From: Membranipora membranacea
Lineage: Eukaryota; Bryozoa; Gymnolaemata; Cheilostomatida; Membraniporidae
Direction of reading: 5' to 3'
DNA: 64,000 nucleotides
Assembly: GCA_914767715.1 (NCBI GenBank)
Contig: OU612067.1
Location: 16,437,001-16,501,000 of the forward strand
In this document: piece by piece, positions 1 to 13,585 of the stretch
How the letters are laid out: every line of letters starts with the position of its first letter
Numbering within the stretch: the first letter of the stretch is position 1
The notes under the pieces: generated by a model
Told to the model about the DNA's origin: nothing
The model's database searches: none
What the model saw: only the letters and a program-made list of their open reading frames with translations
Program-made: the position numbers and the translations under genes

Positions 1-186
1 ATGGCGAAAAGGGTCCGTTTCTATGCTAGTAGGCCACGTATCAAACGATACAGGCCTGACGCTATTGCGGTGTATCTTATCTTTTTTGGGTAGCTGAGGG
101 GAATGATTAAGTAACCCAGCCGAGATTCAAACTTGAGCCCATTATTAGACTTTGGAGCATGATTCCAAATGTACTCGCCAACCAGC
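1..186 (-). repeat. tRNA-derived SINE, copy 1 (3' part cut by window edge)
   Basis: Nearly identical to 19741-19925 over about 185 bp. Read on the minus strand it begins with a pol III A-box-like TGGCGAGTACATTTGG and, about 45 bp on, a B-box-like AGTTTGAATCTC, the spacing of a tRNA-derived head. The body continues to the window start. Confidence 0.7.
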
Positions 187-668
187 GATGATGCAGAGCC
201 TCAAGGGAACGGTAAATGTGACTCTTTCAGATGCTCCAAAGAGTCATGGTCCTGTCTCATACAGAAATCTCGGTGGCTCTACAAATTTCAGCTTCATCTA
301 TTATAGTGCTTTTAATTTCTGCGGAAAGAAGGCTTTTAATCAGTCAATTCAGATGCTTTCTGATCAGATGTGAGTCGCACTGATTGTTGATATACTGTTT
401 CGTGAATATCTATGATGCATAGAGCATAAATTAATATTTGTAGTGTGAGAAACTCCATCAGGAAATTCGGTAAGACGACCATAGATTAACGTCTAGAATT
501 AGGGTTGGGCTCTATTGAGGTTGTCATGCTAAATTTTAATCACAGATACACTACTAAAAGTGTTTTCTCAATGTAAGTTTGAACATGAGCGTGCAACTCA
601 CCAGTTCCTCAAACATGAAAGTACTGATCCTCAACTTGTGATCACAGTACATGATTACTAGGTCACAT

Positions 669-694
669 CAATGAACTACACCTTTAGTTCATTG
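669..694. mobile_element. Micro-palindrome insertion, CAATGAACT family
   Basis: 26 bp: CAATGAACTA and its inverse TAGTTCATTG with a 6-bp loop, flanked by identical 7-mers GTCACAT at 662-668 and 695-701. Confidence 0.7.
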
Positions 695-973
695 GTCACA
701 TGATCGTTCAATTTAGACATTTAATAACAGCCTGACAGATTGGGAGTTGTCTTGGCACATTAAGCGGGAAGATAACTCACAATGCCTCACTATTATTGGA
801 GTTGTATTTGTTGTGGGTGGGGTTTTATGATCAATTGAAAAGATGATTTCAGCTATCGCTTAGGATTGTCTATGGATGTTACCATCAAATACTAATATTC
901 CCAATTCAATAATGTTAGTTTCTCTTCCGTCCAAAGTTGATCCTGATTCTGATTTCATGCCCTGATTTTGAAG

Positions 974-1053
974 ATCAGTTTGTGCAAATTATGAGATTTA
1001 AGTCTCAAGTAATTATCTTGGAGCTATGCAGAATTCAATGAGCACAAATTTGC
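974..1053 (+). mobile_element. Diverged partial copy of the 26.6-kb MITE
   Basis: Shares the order ATCAGTTTGTGCAAATTAT, then GAGCTATGCAGAATTCAATGAGCACA, with the right half of the element at 26774-26875. The left half was not found. Confidence 0.5.
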
Positions 1054-1424
1054 ATGAGCGGCAGCAGTAGTTTAAGTAGTAGAAATGCATTCATATAACC
1101 ATACAATAGAAGTGCGCTTGTGGAAGGTCAGATATGTTCCCCTTATCCATGAATATACATATATCTGCGGCCATGATACACTCCGACAGAATAGACAGGT
1201 TTTTCACAAATTATCGTAGACTTTTTTGTTCAATCAGATATGATAATAAACTTAAACAAAATATATATTGAATGTTAAAGATTTTACACATATTTTTCCA
1301 CCAGGATGGGGATTCCGATAAGAAATATAATAATAAAGACGCGTAGTTCAGCATATAATGTAGAACATCCAGGGTATTACCATGTTGTTACAAGGTAAGG
1401 AATTGTTTAAAGCTCTAGTTGCGC

Positions 1425-1452
1425 CAAGGAGTAACAGCCCTGTTACTCCTTG
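1425..1452. mobile_element. Micro-palindrome insertion, CAAGGAGT family
   Basis: 28 bp: CAAGGAGTAACAG and its exact inverse CTGTTACTCCTTG with a 2-bp loop, flanked by GTTGCGC on both sides (1418-1424, 1453-1459). Confidence 0.7.
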
Positions 1453-1512
1453 GTTGCGCCTCCCCATATTTGGTATCATATTGGCGGTCTCAGTCTAATA
1501 AAGTGAATCATA

Positions 1513-1754
1513 GCAACCTTATGAATAGCCTATATGGACACAGGTGCAACCATTTGCTAAGCTAAAGTGAATTTTTTTCTTAACTTTTCTCAACCACTAA
1601 GGATGTCCCCTCTTTATCATTATATATATTATGAACTTTATTAACCACCGAAATGATAAAGTGCGATAAGGAGGGGGCAACCTTACAAGGGTGAGAAAAG
1701 TTGAGAGAAATTTTCATTTTAGTAAAGCTGTCCATAGGCCATTCAAAAGGTTGC
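1513..1754. repeat. Fold-back element (242 bp)
   Basis: An imperfect palindrome along its length: GCAACCTTATGAATAGCC at the left pairs with GGCCATTCAAAAGGTTGC at the right, and the inner TCTTAACTTTTCTCAACC pairs with GGGTGAGAAAAGTTGAGAG. The loop is near 1625-1645. No obvious target duplication. Confidence 0.7.
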
Positions 1755-2915
1755 CAGCCTTTTTATATATTGCGTCTGCAATTAACTACACCTGTATTTT
1801 ATTTTTTGCCTTTTTCTCACTCGATTTCACTTATTTATCTATAATAAATATCAATTTTATCTCTTGCAATAAATACTCATAAAAGTATCACACACCGAAC
1901 ACTTAAAACAAACTAAAAATGTGTTTTAATTTTCTTAATTTTTCAGGTAACAAAACAGGCTATTTCTAAAGTTTCTCAGAACCAAACACACCCAGCAGCC
2001 CTTAGACATGAGGTAGAAGAACGCAAGACAAGTGTCCATATCTCGGGAGACGTTCATAACGCCTACACAAGCTTACTCATCAGTGAGTTGTGTGAAAACG
2101 ATAGAGAGCTGAATGAAGTCGCCAACCTGCTGTGATAATGATATATATAAAAATATTTGTATTATAATATATGTATAATAATAATAATATATATATATAT
2201 ATATATGAGCTTCATCACAAAGTCCTGCCTGCATTCAAACCACTTCCAAATCAAATTTTTTTTTTTAATTTTAATTTTAATCTTTAATATTTTATTGGCA
2301 GTATTTATTGCTTATTAACACTGAATGTGGTGATATAACATTTAGTTTTTTATTTGTCCTGTTAAAACATTATTTTTCATAAGTTCAGGTCCTAAAAATG
2401 TATAACATGTTACTTACAGCCCATGGTTGAGCTAAACAGACACTTCAGAATGAGGTTATACACACTAGGCAGGTCTTAGATTTCTCAGCGCTGCACTGCT
2501 GAGCAAGAGAGAAATATACATCTTAGTGACATAATTGAATTGAATAATAAATTAATAATGATGAAATAATTAAATTTATGAAAAAAAATAGCTAATACAT
2601 GGATTCGAAATTGCCAAGACCTAGTATTTTTGACAATGGAAACATTTTTTTCTTTGCATACACAGATGAACTTTACGAAAGACCATAGGTTTCAATTCCA
2701 TTGCTTGATATCATGTCATAGTCATACACATATATATATACTTTTGATTTTTTTGGCTGGTGATGTGTTTAAATTCCACAGAAACTGCTTTTATTTTTCC
2801 TAGCTGCCTTTCTTTTGTTTTTGTTTTGGTTAAGTTGATATATTTTAATGACTGCTGTGATCATTTCATAACAGTTTCGTAAGGCTGGGAGGACGTTGGA
2901 TGGGGGAAAGAGTCC

Positions 2916-2934
2916 GGGGGGGGGGGGGGGGGGG
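2916..2934. repeat. G19 homopolymer within a G-rich tract
   Basis: Nineteen consecutive G, preceded within 40 bp by GGG and GGGGG runs, so a potential G-quadruplex. Other long G/C runs are at 8447-8461 (G15), 11179-11190 (C12), 13399-13411 (C13) and 16591-16600 (C10). Confidence 0.9.
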
Positions 2935-3103
2935 CTCAGACTACAATGAATGTTATCAGAGTTTTGTCTACAAATAACTCCAAAGCTAAAAGCACAGCAA
3001 GATTATCATTTCCATAATTGCATCATTATTATCTATAGTTTCCCGTCTCTCTTGGAAGAAAGGTTATGAATTTACGATTATGATGTTGATGTAGAAAATA
3101 ATA

Positions 3104-3123
3104 ACAACAACAACAACAACAAC
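3104..3123. repeat. (AAC)n microsatellite
   Basis: About seven AAC/CAA units in an AT-rich region. (AT)n tracts also occur at about 2187-2206 and 40347-40371. Confidence 0.85.
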
Positions 3124-5460
3124 TATAACAATGCAATAGCAACAACGAAAATAACAACTACTGCTAGCTGTATAAACTTTAAGAAAACCTCAATAAATAA
3201 ATGAATAAATATACTGCGTATATTACATGTACTGCATATAATACATATAATGAGACATGTAATACATATATAATGCATATGATATTGTGTAATATATATT
3301 TTAAAATATTCTGCGTAAATTTTTGGTATTTAGGAGTTGTTCTCCCCAGTTACCATTTATATATTATTATTATTAAGTTATATATAACATACTTAATAGA
3401 TAACCAATAGCTTAATTATATTTATGATATATCTTATTACAGTTCATATAGGATTTGTTGAAAATAGAAAGTAACCGTACCATATTGGGATGGATAGGGG
3501 TGTGGACTAGTCAATATCACAGCCACTGCACATTCATGGACTGTTGTTACTGGGTGTGTTTGATGTTGAGTTAATATCACATACTAGAATTATGTGTGTC
3601 ACCATTGTTTTTGGTATTAATGGTCTTGTTTCTATCCCACTGAAAGGCACGAAAGCTTAGGGGTTGGCGGGGCTGCTAAGGATTATAACCTTATAAATTC
3701 ACACTCTGATTGTTGCTGAGATGACTAGACCTGGCCGAGGTCATGATCCCAAAACTTTCATTTATTTCTTAATTAATTTGCATAGTGTGAAGACCAAAAG
3801 ATCAAGGTTTTGTGTGATGTTTTTACTTATTCTAATTAAATATCCCCCTGGGTTGGAAACAACACTTAGCACTTGACCCATATGTAACTATTTTCTGATA
3901 GTCAACAGTCGGAATCTATTATGGTACTATGAATAAGGATAGGGTTTTGACGCCCATTGTCCAACTGAACTGAACTCAAATTGAACCTCCCCTTTTGGTG
4001 GCCATACTGATTGATGTGTGGGTTCTAACTCAGACAGTTATTTGGCTCATCTAGATGAGTTAGGGACTGATTGATGTAACAGCCCGTAATCCCCTTTGTG
4101 GCTCAGTAAATGGGCATTACTAGCCCTGTGTGGGGCTATTAAGAGCATTTTCGTGGTAGGTGAGCGCGCCTTCGCCTTCCCAGAGATGATCTAAACAACG
4201 GCACGATGTCAGTTCAAAGTTGTTGTTCAGACATGAAGAACTTGATCCCGTTTCGCAATCTGTAAAAGTGTTTCTCATGAGGCATACCGCTTTCCCAAGT
4301 AAGAGATTTCTTGATGATGTCATAAATGATGCAGTTTTCTCTTTTCAATGTTTACATGGTTGTCACGGCGATCAACCTCTGTCCTATAGTTCAGCTAATA
4401 GAGGAAATGCGCAACAGACTTATCAAAAATAGAACGTGCTGCATAATGGAGCTTAGAGGGTTTCTTCTTGAGGACAAGGGAAAGCGACGGTTTGGCTTTG
4501 TTTCCATCTGGCACTGCTGGTAACACTCACAACACATTTATGATGTCACAGACTCGGCAAATATGTCTGGTGCTTTTTTTAGAAATTAGCCTGCAGGTGC
4601 TACCACGAATGACTTTCCAGTTCTTTTTAGATATGATCTAATAAAGGAAAGGCTTGGTTTGAGATAGATAAAGTGTTTAAACTCTGCTCCGATTGCTAGT
4701 AGCAGATTGGCCTGTCAACCATGCCTACCGCCTACCTGAGCATCTAAATAAACCAACTGATTTTTCTATTATTGATAGATTTTACGGGCTCTAAATGTTG
4801 TCTGTTTTTTTTTATTTTGCTTCAAAACAGTGATGAAGCCATATTCACTCAGCCGCTAAAAGACGGAACGAAATTTAGCCATAAACAGGCATTCAAAACT
4901 TTTGACGATCCTAAATTTTATTAATTTATACCACCCTGGACCAAAGATAGATAGATGGAAAAGGAAATTCTGATTTCATCTCCGGTATGTTGACCATTTC
5001 ATTTCAAAGTAGTAATTGACCAGCCTATTAATTTGTTATGACATCTTCTTAGGCACAGGTAATGAATAGTAATAGCAGAAGAGTAGCGTACTATTGTGTC
5101 TGGTGGATGGAATGTTAATGATTTTCTGGACTGCGAAATAAAAGCTAGGGAAAACTAATTGCGCGATCTCACCATTGCAAGTTCAGTCTCAGTTCAGGTA
5201 AAAAACAAGGTGCATTATGTCCTACCATTGCAAGTTACAACACACAGCGATGCGCATACCACTGCACTACACACAGGTCTTCAGCTAGAAACCATGAATC
5301 AAGCGCTATTTCATTTTGTTGGGAATATACAATTAGATCTAAACAAAATAAAAAGTGTATATATATGTATTATATATATGGGGTAGCCTTGTCACTCGGC
5401 CACTCTTGCAGCAATAAACCATAAAGTTGAGGCGTGATCAGGCATGAGATCGGGCCAATT

Positions 5461-6520
5461 AGGCTATGAGCCAAGGCAATTTATCTTGCAGTTTGGTAGC
5501 CATTGTCATTCTTTGGCAAAATAAATAGCTCTTAGGGTAAAGTGATACAGTAGAATCCAAATCTGTTGTTTTAGGATGGATTCGCTTCCCACTTCTATGA
5601 GAAATTTAACTTTGAAATTTAAATGGTAATTAAAAAAAGGGAACGTGATAAAAAATGATGCAATGATTTCAAAACATCCAAAATGTGAAAGAGCATGTCA
5701 TAAATAGTGGATCTACAACTTTACATGGGTCTGCTAGCATAAATAGCCGAGATGCGGCCAACAACGATTGCAATACCCCTGCTATCACTTGTGTATAACT
5801 ATCATTAAAGTGAAACCCCTTTTTCAATTTTGCTTCTGCCTAAAAAACAGGCTTCGAATGTTCGTACTGATCTTATTTTTATATGATGATTTTGTATTGA
5901 CCCTCCCATCGCATAACACCAGTGTTCAATGCTCTGAGTGTTTTTTTTTCTTATGGTACGTATTTTAAGGTTTCCTTTATAGTATAATAAAACTCGTCTT
6001 TCTAAGTTCATATAGCGAATAAAGCAAAAATTAACTCCTTGTAGTATCATCAAAAAGGTGCGTAATGCGGAAAATTGACGTCATTGATGGAGTCAATACA
6101 AAACCACCATAAAAAAATCAGATCGATACGAACATTCGAAGTCAGTTTTCAAGTTGACTTTAAAATTGAAAAAGTAGAGTTCTTTCAATGATAGTTGCAA
6201 CCGTTGTTGGCCACATCTCGGCTATTTATGATAGCAGACCCATGTAAACTTGTAGATCCACTAATTATGACATGCTCTTTCACATTTGGATGTTTGAAAT
6301 CAATGCATCATTTTTTTTTATCACTTTCCCTTTTTTTAATTACCATTTAAATTTCAAAGTTAAATTTCTCATAGAAGTGGGAAGCGAGTCCATCCTAACA
6401 CAATAGATTTGAATTCAGCATGTCAGAATTAGTTGAGTACCTTCTAAGAATTCAAAAGACAAGCAACTGCTGAGACAGTTAAAAACTAGCAACATTTTTG
6501 TGCCTTGGCTCATAGCCTAG
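5461..6520. repeat. Long fold-back element (~1.06 kb, arms ~430 bp)
   Basis: The left arm, beginning AGGCTATGAGCCAAGGCA, and the right arm, ending TGCCTTGGCTCATAGCC, are inverted copies. Homology runs almost to the centre, including a well-kept block 5571-5760 versus 6210-6405; the loop is about 5910-6090. The outer 100 bp are more diverged. It encodes no protein. Reads as a fold-back or MITE-type DNA transposon relic. Confidence 0.8.
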
Positions 6521-8318
6521 ATAGGAAACGGCGAATTTACTCAGTCACATGACTGTATGCCGCCGCGTGCGAAAAAATTGCCCCTCAAATTTATCACAGA
6601 TGTTTGACCTGGTTTGACACGGCCAGTAAACACTATGGCAACCAAATCAGACCTTTACTGAGAAAAGGAAACATACAATGGTCGGTTTCATGATATATTC
6701 CTAAAATGTATAATGCATGGGCGTCTATTCAGGGAATCTTGAGAGGAAAAATTTTGTGCCCTCTTCAGACAAGATCTACTGTAACAGGATGGACGGGGCT
6801 TACAAAAGGCTAGAATTTAATTGCATTACATTATCACCATTGGGACGAAGAACAATAATGAGCCAGAAACTAGGAGACAAAACAAGTCCGGCGGTGTCTT
6901 TGCATCCATTGAGTGGGGGTTGGGGGGGAGGGTCTGTTGTGTAGCAGAATTTTGTTGATCAACTGATAAACTGCCTAATCGGTGATTAGAAAGGATTTTG
7001 GAGATCGGAGTTGGGCCTAAATATAGTTGAAAATATTATGACTTGGCTGTTTTACTAATAATTTTTACATAATAACTGATATAACAATCTGCACCTCGTT
7101 CTTGTACCGAGTTGTACAGGCGGTTGATCTGTTTAGCCTTCACTGCCAGACATTTGAAGCCACAGGTGTCAAAGGTTCCAATCCTCAGGGAAATGAATGC
7201 CGGTTATGAAGAGCGATTAGGGCTTATTACAGGTCCCTGAGCATCATTATAATAAAAATACGCTTTGATTACCTAAATTTCCTTCCCAAAGTTCCTGACA
7301 TTATGACCTACCCTTGGGATGTACCATGTCTGAGAAGAAGTTTCCTCCTTTCTGGTTCGATAGCAAAGCAATGTTTTGAGTTACGGTACCACTCCCTTCC
7401 ACCTCCACACATTGCACTACGCAACCGGATCAGAAAAAAACTAATTCCTTCTAGGACAACAGCAGTAACCCTGGTATGCAGGAACCCACTTGAAAAGCTC
7501 CATTTGTCTTAAAAGCTGAAGGAACTCTACTTCCCCCTAACGTCATTTTGAACATGTTTGTTAAATTGGAACTTGTTGCTATCTGATGTCCATCAAACTT
7601 CATCGTTTTATATCATCTCCCAGAATTATTTTCGAGCTATTTGGTGCTAGCCTTCAAAAAGTAACCCCGAACTAGCTAAACAAAATTCTAACAAAACTTT
7701 ACACATATATGGTAAAACAAGCTCTTACTAACACTCAGACTGTGAACAATGTATTACAGTGGCAATGATTGTTACTCTCACTTATAAGCTCAGCCATATT
7801 TTTTGCCAACAGTTTTTAGAATCGTATAGGAAAGATCGAAGTTAATTTCCGAAATAGGAATTGATGAGGCAATGGTTACTAGCGCTCTGACTGTGAACTG
7901 CCCTCAACCTGTTAATAATGCTTGTTTTTTGTGCGCTACAAACCAAGTATGTGGGCTTTACTGATGGCAAAGATAAGCGGATTATTGAAAAACCTCATAA
8001 TAATTACCAACCACAAGGTCAAGCTGGGGTGAACTTAGGATGGGAATGAAACAATGAAGTCATAGATGACGAGATTTTGCTTCATTCTGCATGAACGATT
8101 CTGTTACCAATTCAAGATGTTGCAAACTTGAAAATGGAATTAATTTCATTTATCTGGCATCCATGTTAATACTGACCTTTGTACAGAAAAAGACCAAGGG
8201 AGAACAATTATGAAAGAAGAGAATAACTTAGTTACGGTATTGAGGTCAGGCAAAAATAGAGTTCTGTAAAGCCAAGTGACACAGATAACTTTATGATTAA
8301 TAAATTATAGAGTGGTAT

Positions 8319-8336
8319 CAGAGACTATAGATATAT

Positions 8337-8370
<34 letters not shown>

Positions 8371-8380
8371 ATAGTCTCTG
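8319..8380. mobile_element. Micro-palindrome insertion, CAGAGACTATAGAT family with (AT)n loop
   Basis: 62 bp: CAGAGACTATAGATATA, an AT dinucleotide tract, then TATATCTATAGTCTCTG. Flanked by identical GTGGTAT (8312-8318, 8381-8387). Confidence 0.7.
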
Positions 8381-10740
8381 GTGGTATTACCATTAGAAAA
8401 TTATTGGTAGCCTTTTTTGACAAGCTTTGTTAGTTGGTAGAGGAATGGGGGGGGGGGGGGGAAACAACCGAACAACGGTTGTCAAGACAGGCTATTTTCT
8501 TGAGTGGTACGGTCGATAAAAGACACATGTTTATGATTGTGGTAAGGTTGAAATTTAGTGCGTTCATGATGGCGATACTGAGTGACCGCATTATATGCCG
8601 TGACCTAGAATATATTTATTTTGCCATTGACACGAAGTAGTCCCACAATCAGACTGACAGATCTGACTTCCATTAAAATTCTCAGTCAAAAAACAGACCT
8701 TGATGTAATTTTATCCCATTACACGCCACGCCCAATCGTGCCCCGATCTTGTGTTAACTGTCATTTCTTTCTTTTTAGGGCTTCGATATAAAATTGAAGT
8801 TACTTCCGCACTGTAATCTAAGCAAAGGTTTTTTTTCTTACTGTTAGTTCTGTTCAATCATTTCAATCTCTCTTTAATATAATAAATGTTTGTGTTTTAA
8901 GCATAGTTGGAGGAAGTCACGAACATTCCGATATAATATGCAGTTTTAACTTCAGTAGTGAGTAATAACCTGGTAGTGTTTTGTTGCTAACGGTATAATT
9001 AGCTGTGGTGTGAGATATTTTCTTCTTCAGAACTCATAAAACTGACTTGGTTGCACCTCTACAGCTGCACCATTTGATCCTGCGGTGAAGGTGCATATTC
9101 AAGTAAAAGAGTCTGTGTTTACCATATTTTTGACATACAATTTTAATATTACGAGTTTTAGGGAATATTGTGAATATCAGTAATAAATGCAACACATGAG
9201 TTTACCATCTATATGATGTCATCACCTTTCCCTCAGAATATGCATGTGTGATCTCTTCGTGCTTGATCGCATTGACATTGGATTTCATCCAATCCTCAAG
9301 AAATTAGCATGCTGCAACTAGAACTAGCAGAACTACAAAATTTGATTGGGTTGTCCCTAGGATTAGTGAAAAGCCTAGGAAAGCGCATTGTATACAAAAT
9401 TGGAGGCGGATAAAAAAAGCTTTTGTGTCAATGAGTTGGCTATTTCCAGAAGCCTATTTTTGGCTATTTGGCTATTTTTGCAAGCTCTAATTATGCCATC
9501 CCAGGTACGAGTTCAGTGCATCTTGACCGATATTTTTATATTATTGAAACCCAGAGATAAGTAAACCCCAACTTTTGCCGTAATTTCTTTGGCACGTTCT
9601 GAAAAAGATCTGTCCAGGATGATATTGTCTGTCCAAACAAAATGTATATCTCAATCTCTTTCTGACCGCGATCGTGATTTGAAGTCATTAACCTAAAAAC
9701 AGTGAGACATTGTTCGCTATGACGGTGATAGCCAGTTATGCCCGGTCATTCTAAGAACCGAGATCCTAATGGTCACACTTTACTCAGGAAGCTGGTGGCG
9801 ATATTCAAGTATCAACTACAGCCTTACAGGCTACAGCCCACCCTTCTTTTGATAATAATACTATTACCAGCAACACAGGAGAATATTTACTGAATTTATA
9901 TATGCCTCAGTGCAGGCAAAGTTTGACCACTTTAACTACTTGCAACCACTGTATAATCCACTAAACAATAGTCGTGAAATAAAGATCGCTGTTATTATAT
10001 TTCTCACAAGCTATCCCTCGTAATTAAATGATTAAGTTTAAGAAAGTGTAATACGGTTTACAAAATTGCAAAACGAAATAGAAGGGACAGGGACCTTTTG
10101 CACGGCCCTTGTTTGTCCTCACATACCAAGATATGGAGTTCAATATGTCAACTGCAGTGTCATCAAAGACTGTTGAGGGAAGCCTTGGCCTTTTGAATAT
10201 ACTGTTAAAAATGTCATGCTAAATAATTGAATATAGATATTTTTTTTATCAAATTTGAATGACTGTAGACCATACAAGAACATGTTGTATTTAAATCGGC
10301 AGGTTTTTTTTTGCTATTTCTTTCACAACCATGTTTAAGTGGTACTGAGTGTCTATTTTTATTTAGATATGGCTGAGAGTGTACCTCTCTGAACCGACAT
10401 CAAAATAACCATAAATTAGATAAAGATGGTGATTGATGCCTTTATTTATGAGGGCAACTTAACCGCCCTCATCCTATTCACCATCCAATTGCATTCTCAT
10501 CCTCATCTATATGCAAAAGTTGATTGACAGAACACCCAGAATGCAGAGGCCAAACCAAATTACATATGCATACATGCTCTGCATTTCAAAGTGCTACCAG
10601 CATAGAATCAGTTGTGCCTCTTTTTAGTGATGTCACCAACAAAACATTGTTTTTTTATATGCATCAGCATACATACCTCTGTTATTTATGAAGCTATGAG
10701 CCTGATATTGATGCTGATATTCCATAATTCAACAGACATA

Positions 10741-10783
10741 GCCATGTCACGCGGCTTCTTTGTTTGTAGCAGCGTGACAAGGC
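10741..10783. repeat. Inverted repeat, CCTTGTC family
   Basis: 43 bp: GCCATGTCACGC pairs with GCGTGACAAGGC, one mismatch. No convincing direct repeats at the edges. Similar single-sided sequences occur at about 5386 and 11547. Confidence 0.5.
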
Positions 10784-12475
10784 TAAAATAGACGCAATAA
10801 AATTGTTGACATTGCGACCAAAATCCGGTTTTGAAAGTTGATCTCATTTTCTAAGTAAAGGGAGCTGGCGGAGAATTATTACCATCTGCTGAGTTAAAAA
10901 GACTGCTAGAGGATGATGTTGTCGCAAAAAAGATGTTCAATGGCCCATCTAGTAGCATGTTGTAAAGAGCTCTATCTTTCTTCATTCATTTAAACGGTCC
11001 ATCATGGCTGGTTTCACAAGTTATATCCTGTTCTAAGATGAAGCAAATTATTTTAATATGAAAAAGACAATCACTGTTTCATAGGCTACCGGCAAGTCAA
11101 AACTTTTTGTAAAATCTTCAAACCTATCAGTCGCTATTTCAAGCACCAGACTAGATTTATGACTCTTCAGACTATCCACCCCCCCCCCCCTTCGTCCAAG
11201 CGGCTAAATTTTTGAAACTGGTCTTAAGACTAGCAATGATGAAAACACACATATCCAGCCGCACCAGGTATCTTTTGGAAGAGAGGAGAGGGCAAACAGC
11301 GACCAGTCAGTCTTGTGGGACGCGGTTGGGCATAGGAAGGGGAGTAAACTGCCTGATGTGGCACTTTCATCTGCTTGCTGGTTGAGATGAGACGGCTTGC
11401 AGTTATACTAGGTTGGTAAGCTGCCACTTTGCAGGTCTTTGGATTGCCTTACTAGCCCTCAAATTTTATCTTTATATTTTTCATGGTATCATCTAAGACA
11501 TTTTCCTTATGTACATAAATGTTCATAGCTTTATACTAGTCTTATCTTGGCCGTGTAACAAGGCTAGCTTTACACTATATTTGTGTGCAGCATACGATCT
11601 GCAATCAACTGCAGATTTCTTACAAGTGGCCGATAGCAATTACACCTGTTTGCTAAGCACGCTAGAATCCTATGTTGAAATCGGATATGACCTCAAGTGC
11701 AGTGGAGCCATCAAAGCTCCACATGCTTGCCCGAAAGAAAATAGTGCAATAATGAAGATCCGGCTTCCCATTTTCTCGGAAACGAGGTGCCGAGTCTATT
11801 CTAAGACCTGATGTGCGTAGACAACAAAATCGTCGAGTCAGCCTACAAAAATATCAAATAAGCAGACAAGTGACAGGCGATCTCGGCTCGATGCCATAAA
11901 TTGACATCACAATATTTGGTTTTTATAACCTCGAGTAAATTTTCACTACTATTCTTTGTTTTATTTTGTATGACTTGGTAATTTTATCATGTCATCTAGA
12001 TGCTTTTTTAGGCAGGCCTAATCCCACATGGACCCTAAGATTGAACCCAATCTTACACTCCAATCTGATGTGGATGGACTCGATGTTGGACAGGAGAAAT
12101 TCATTCGCATTTATTTCCAGCAAGGCCTGTCCTCATTATGGGGCGGTATATTAATGGTCTAAGTCAAACCATAGGCCCGAGAAACATTGGCTCTTATGTA
12201 ACGCAAAAAGTTTACGTAACGAAAATAAAAATGGGCTGGGCAATCTATGATGAATATTTATTCACATGCATGGATCATGACCTAACCTCTACAGGACAAC
12301 ACAACACATCGCATCAAATATTAATATATACAATGATGGGCTAAAGTAAGAAATACGATCATTTCTTCGATATTTTTTGATGAATTACAGATTGATCGTT
12401 GACAGTTTTACAAAATTCTGATGATGAATTTTTTATGATTTGGAAACTACGTGATGAAATTTATCTAGCTACAAG

Positions 12476-12503
12476 CAATGAACTCTGAAGAGGAAGTTCA
12501 TTG
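12476..12503. mobile_element. Micro-palindrome insertion, CAATGAACT family, second copy
   Basis: 28 bp with the same ends CAATGAACT / AGTTCATTG and a different 10-bp loop. Flanks CTACAAG (12469-12475) and CTATAAG (12504-12510) match at 6 of 7 positions. Confidence 0.65.
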
Positions 12504-13585
12504 CTATAAGGATATTGTCTTTATAAGGATGTGTCAGTCGTACAATCAAACATGTGCTGATTTCTCATTTATAAAATATATAAGTAGGTCAGGATCTCAT
12601 GGGTTTAATACTAGACATTTGAATGGCTATTAAGTTGTCCCCTTTTCAAGTATGAGGGAACGACTCAGTAAGCTTGCATTTGTTGCATCAATACGGTTTT
12701 TCTTAATAGAGAATACAGAAAGTCTGGCTTTCGTAATTTTAATTTGCACAGTCTAATTTTTTCAACAAATTCCTTTAAATAGCAGTTGGCGCTAGAAAGC
12801 GCAGCAGATTAAATAAATTAAGGACCATCTTATTTTTTCATTTGATAAAAATTATCTATGATCATCAAACAAAAATTGACCATTGAGCATTTTTTGGACT
12901 AAGAGCTGAACTATGGAGTTACACTATGGTTCAACCAACAAAACATGACCACATCTTAAAGTTGCTGCAAAACAAACGTAAAATGAATACCTCTTCTAAA
13001 AAATGGTACTCTTTGTAGATGACATCATTGTTCATGGCTTGAATTCCCAGCTGCTTTCCTTTATTGTCACAAATTACCAGCATGATTCCTATGCTATAAC
13101 AACATAAATCCCTATACAACATAACTTTTATCAAACTAGCTTTACCACGGGTGAGGCGTCAATCTCCTATCGTTCTTTGAGCACTTGAATCCTTAACAGA
13201 ACTAAAAGTACAAACATTATCTTTTTTAATATATCCAGGTACGATGTTTGAAGTTGGAATGACAGCACTCATTTCCAATGTTTCCAATAAGCCTGGATGC
13301 CTGATTTGAGTCCATATATTTCCCCGCAGCCAATCCATTTACATAATAAAACATAACAATTCATCTTCTATGTAAAGCAAATGATTGGGTAGTCCGAGCC
13401 CCCCCCCCCCCGCTGCCCGATGGTCCCTCTGCCGAGAAAGATTATTAGAGTTATGATTTTTTTCAAATTTCATGATATCATAGGGAAAAGATCTTTTGGT
13501 ATTTCTTTAAATATTACGTCGATTATCAAATGTCTCAGGTCAACTCATCTGGGATCCACGGACATAAATTAGTAATTAATCAAAC

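Noticed and set aside
11509-11811. 100-codon plus-strand open frame
   Set aside because: No domain, no codon or splice support; the length is plausible by chance in a window this size.
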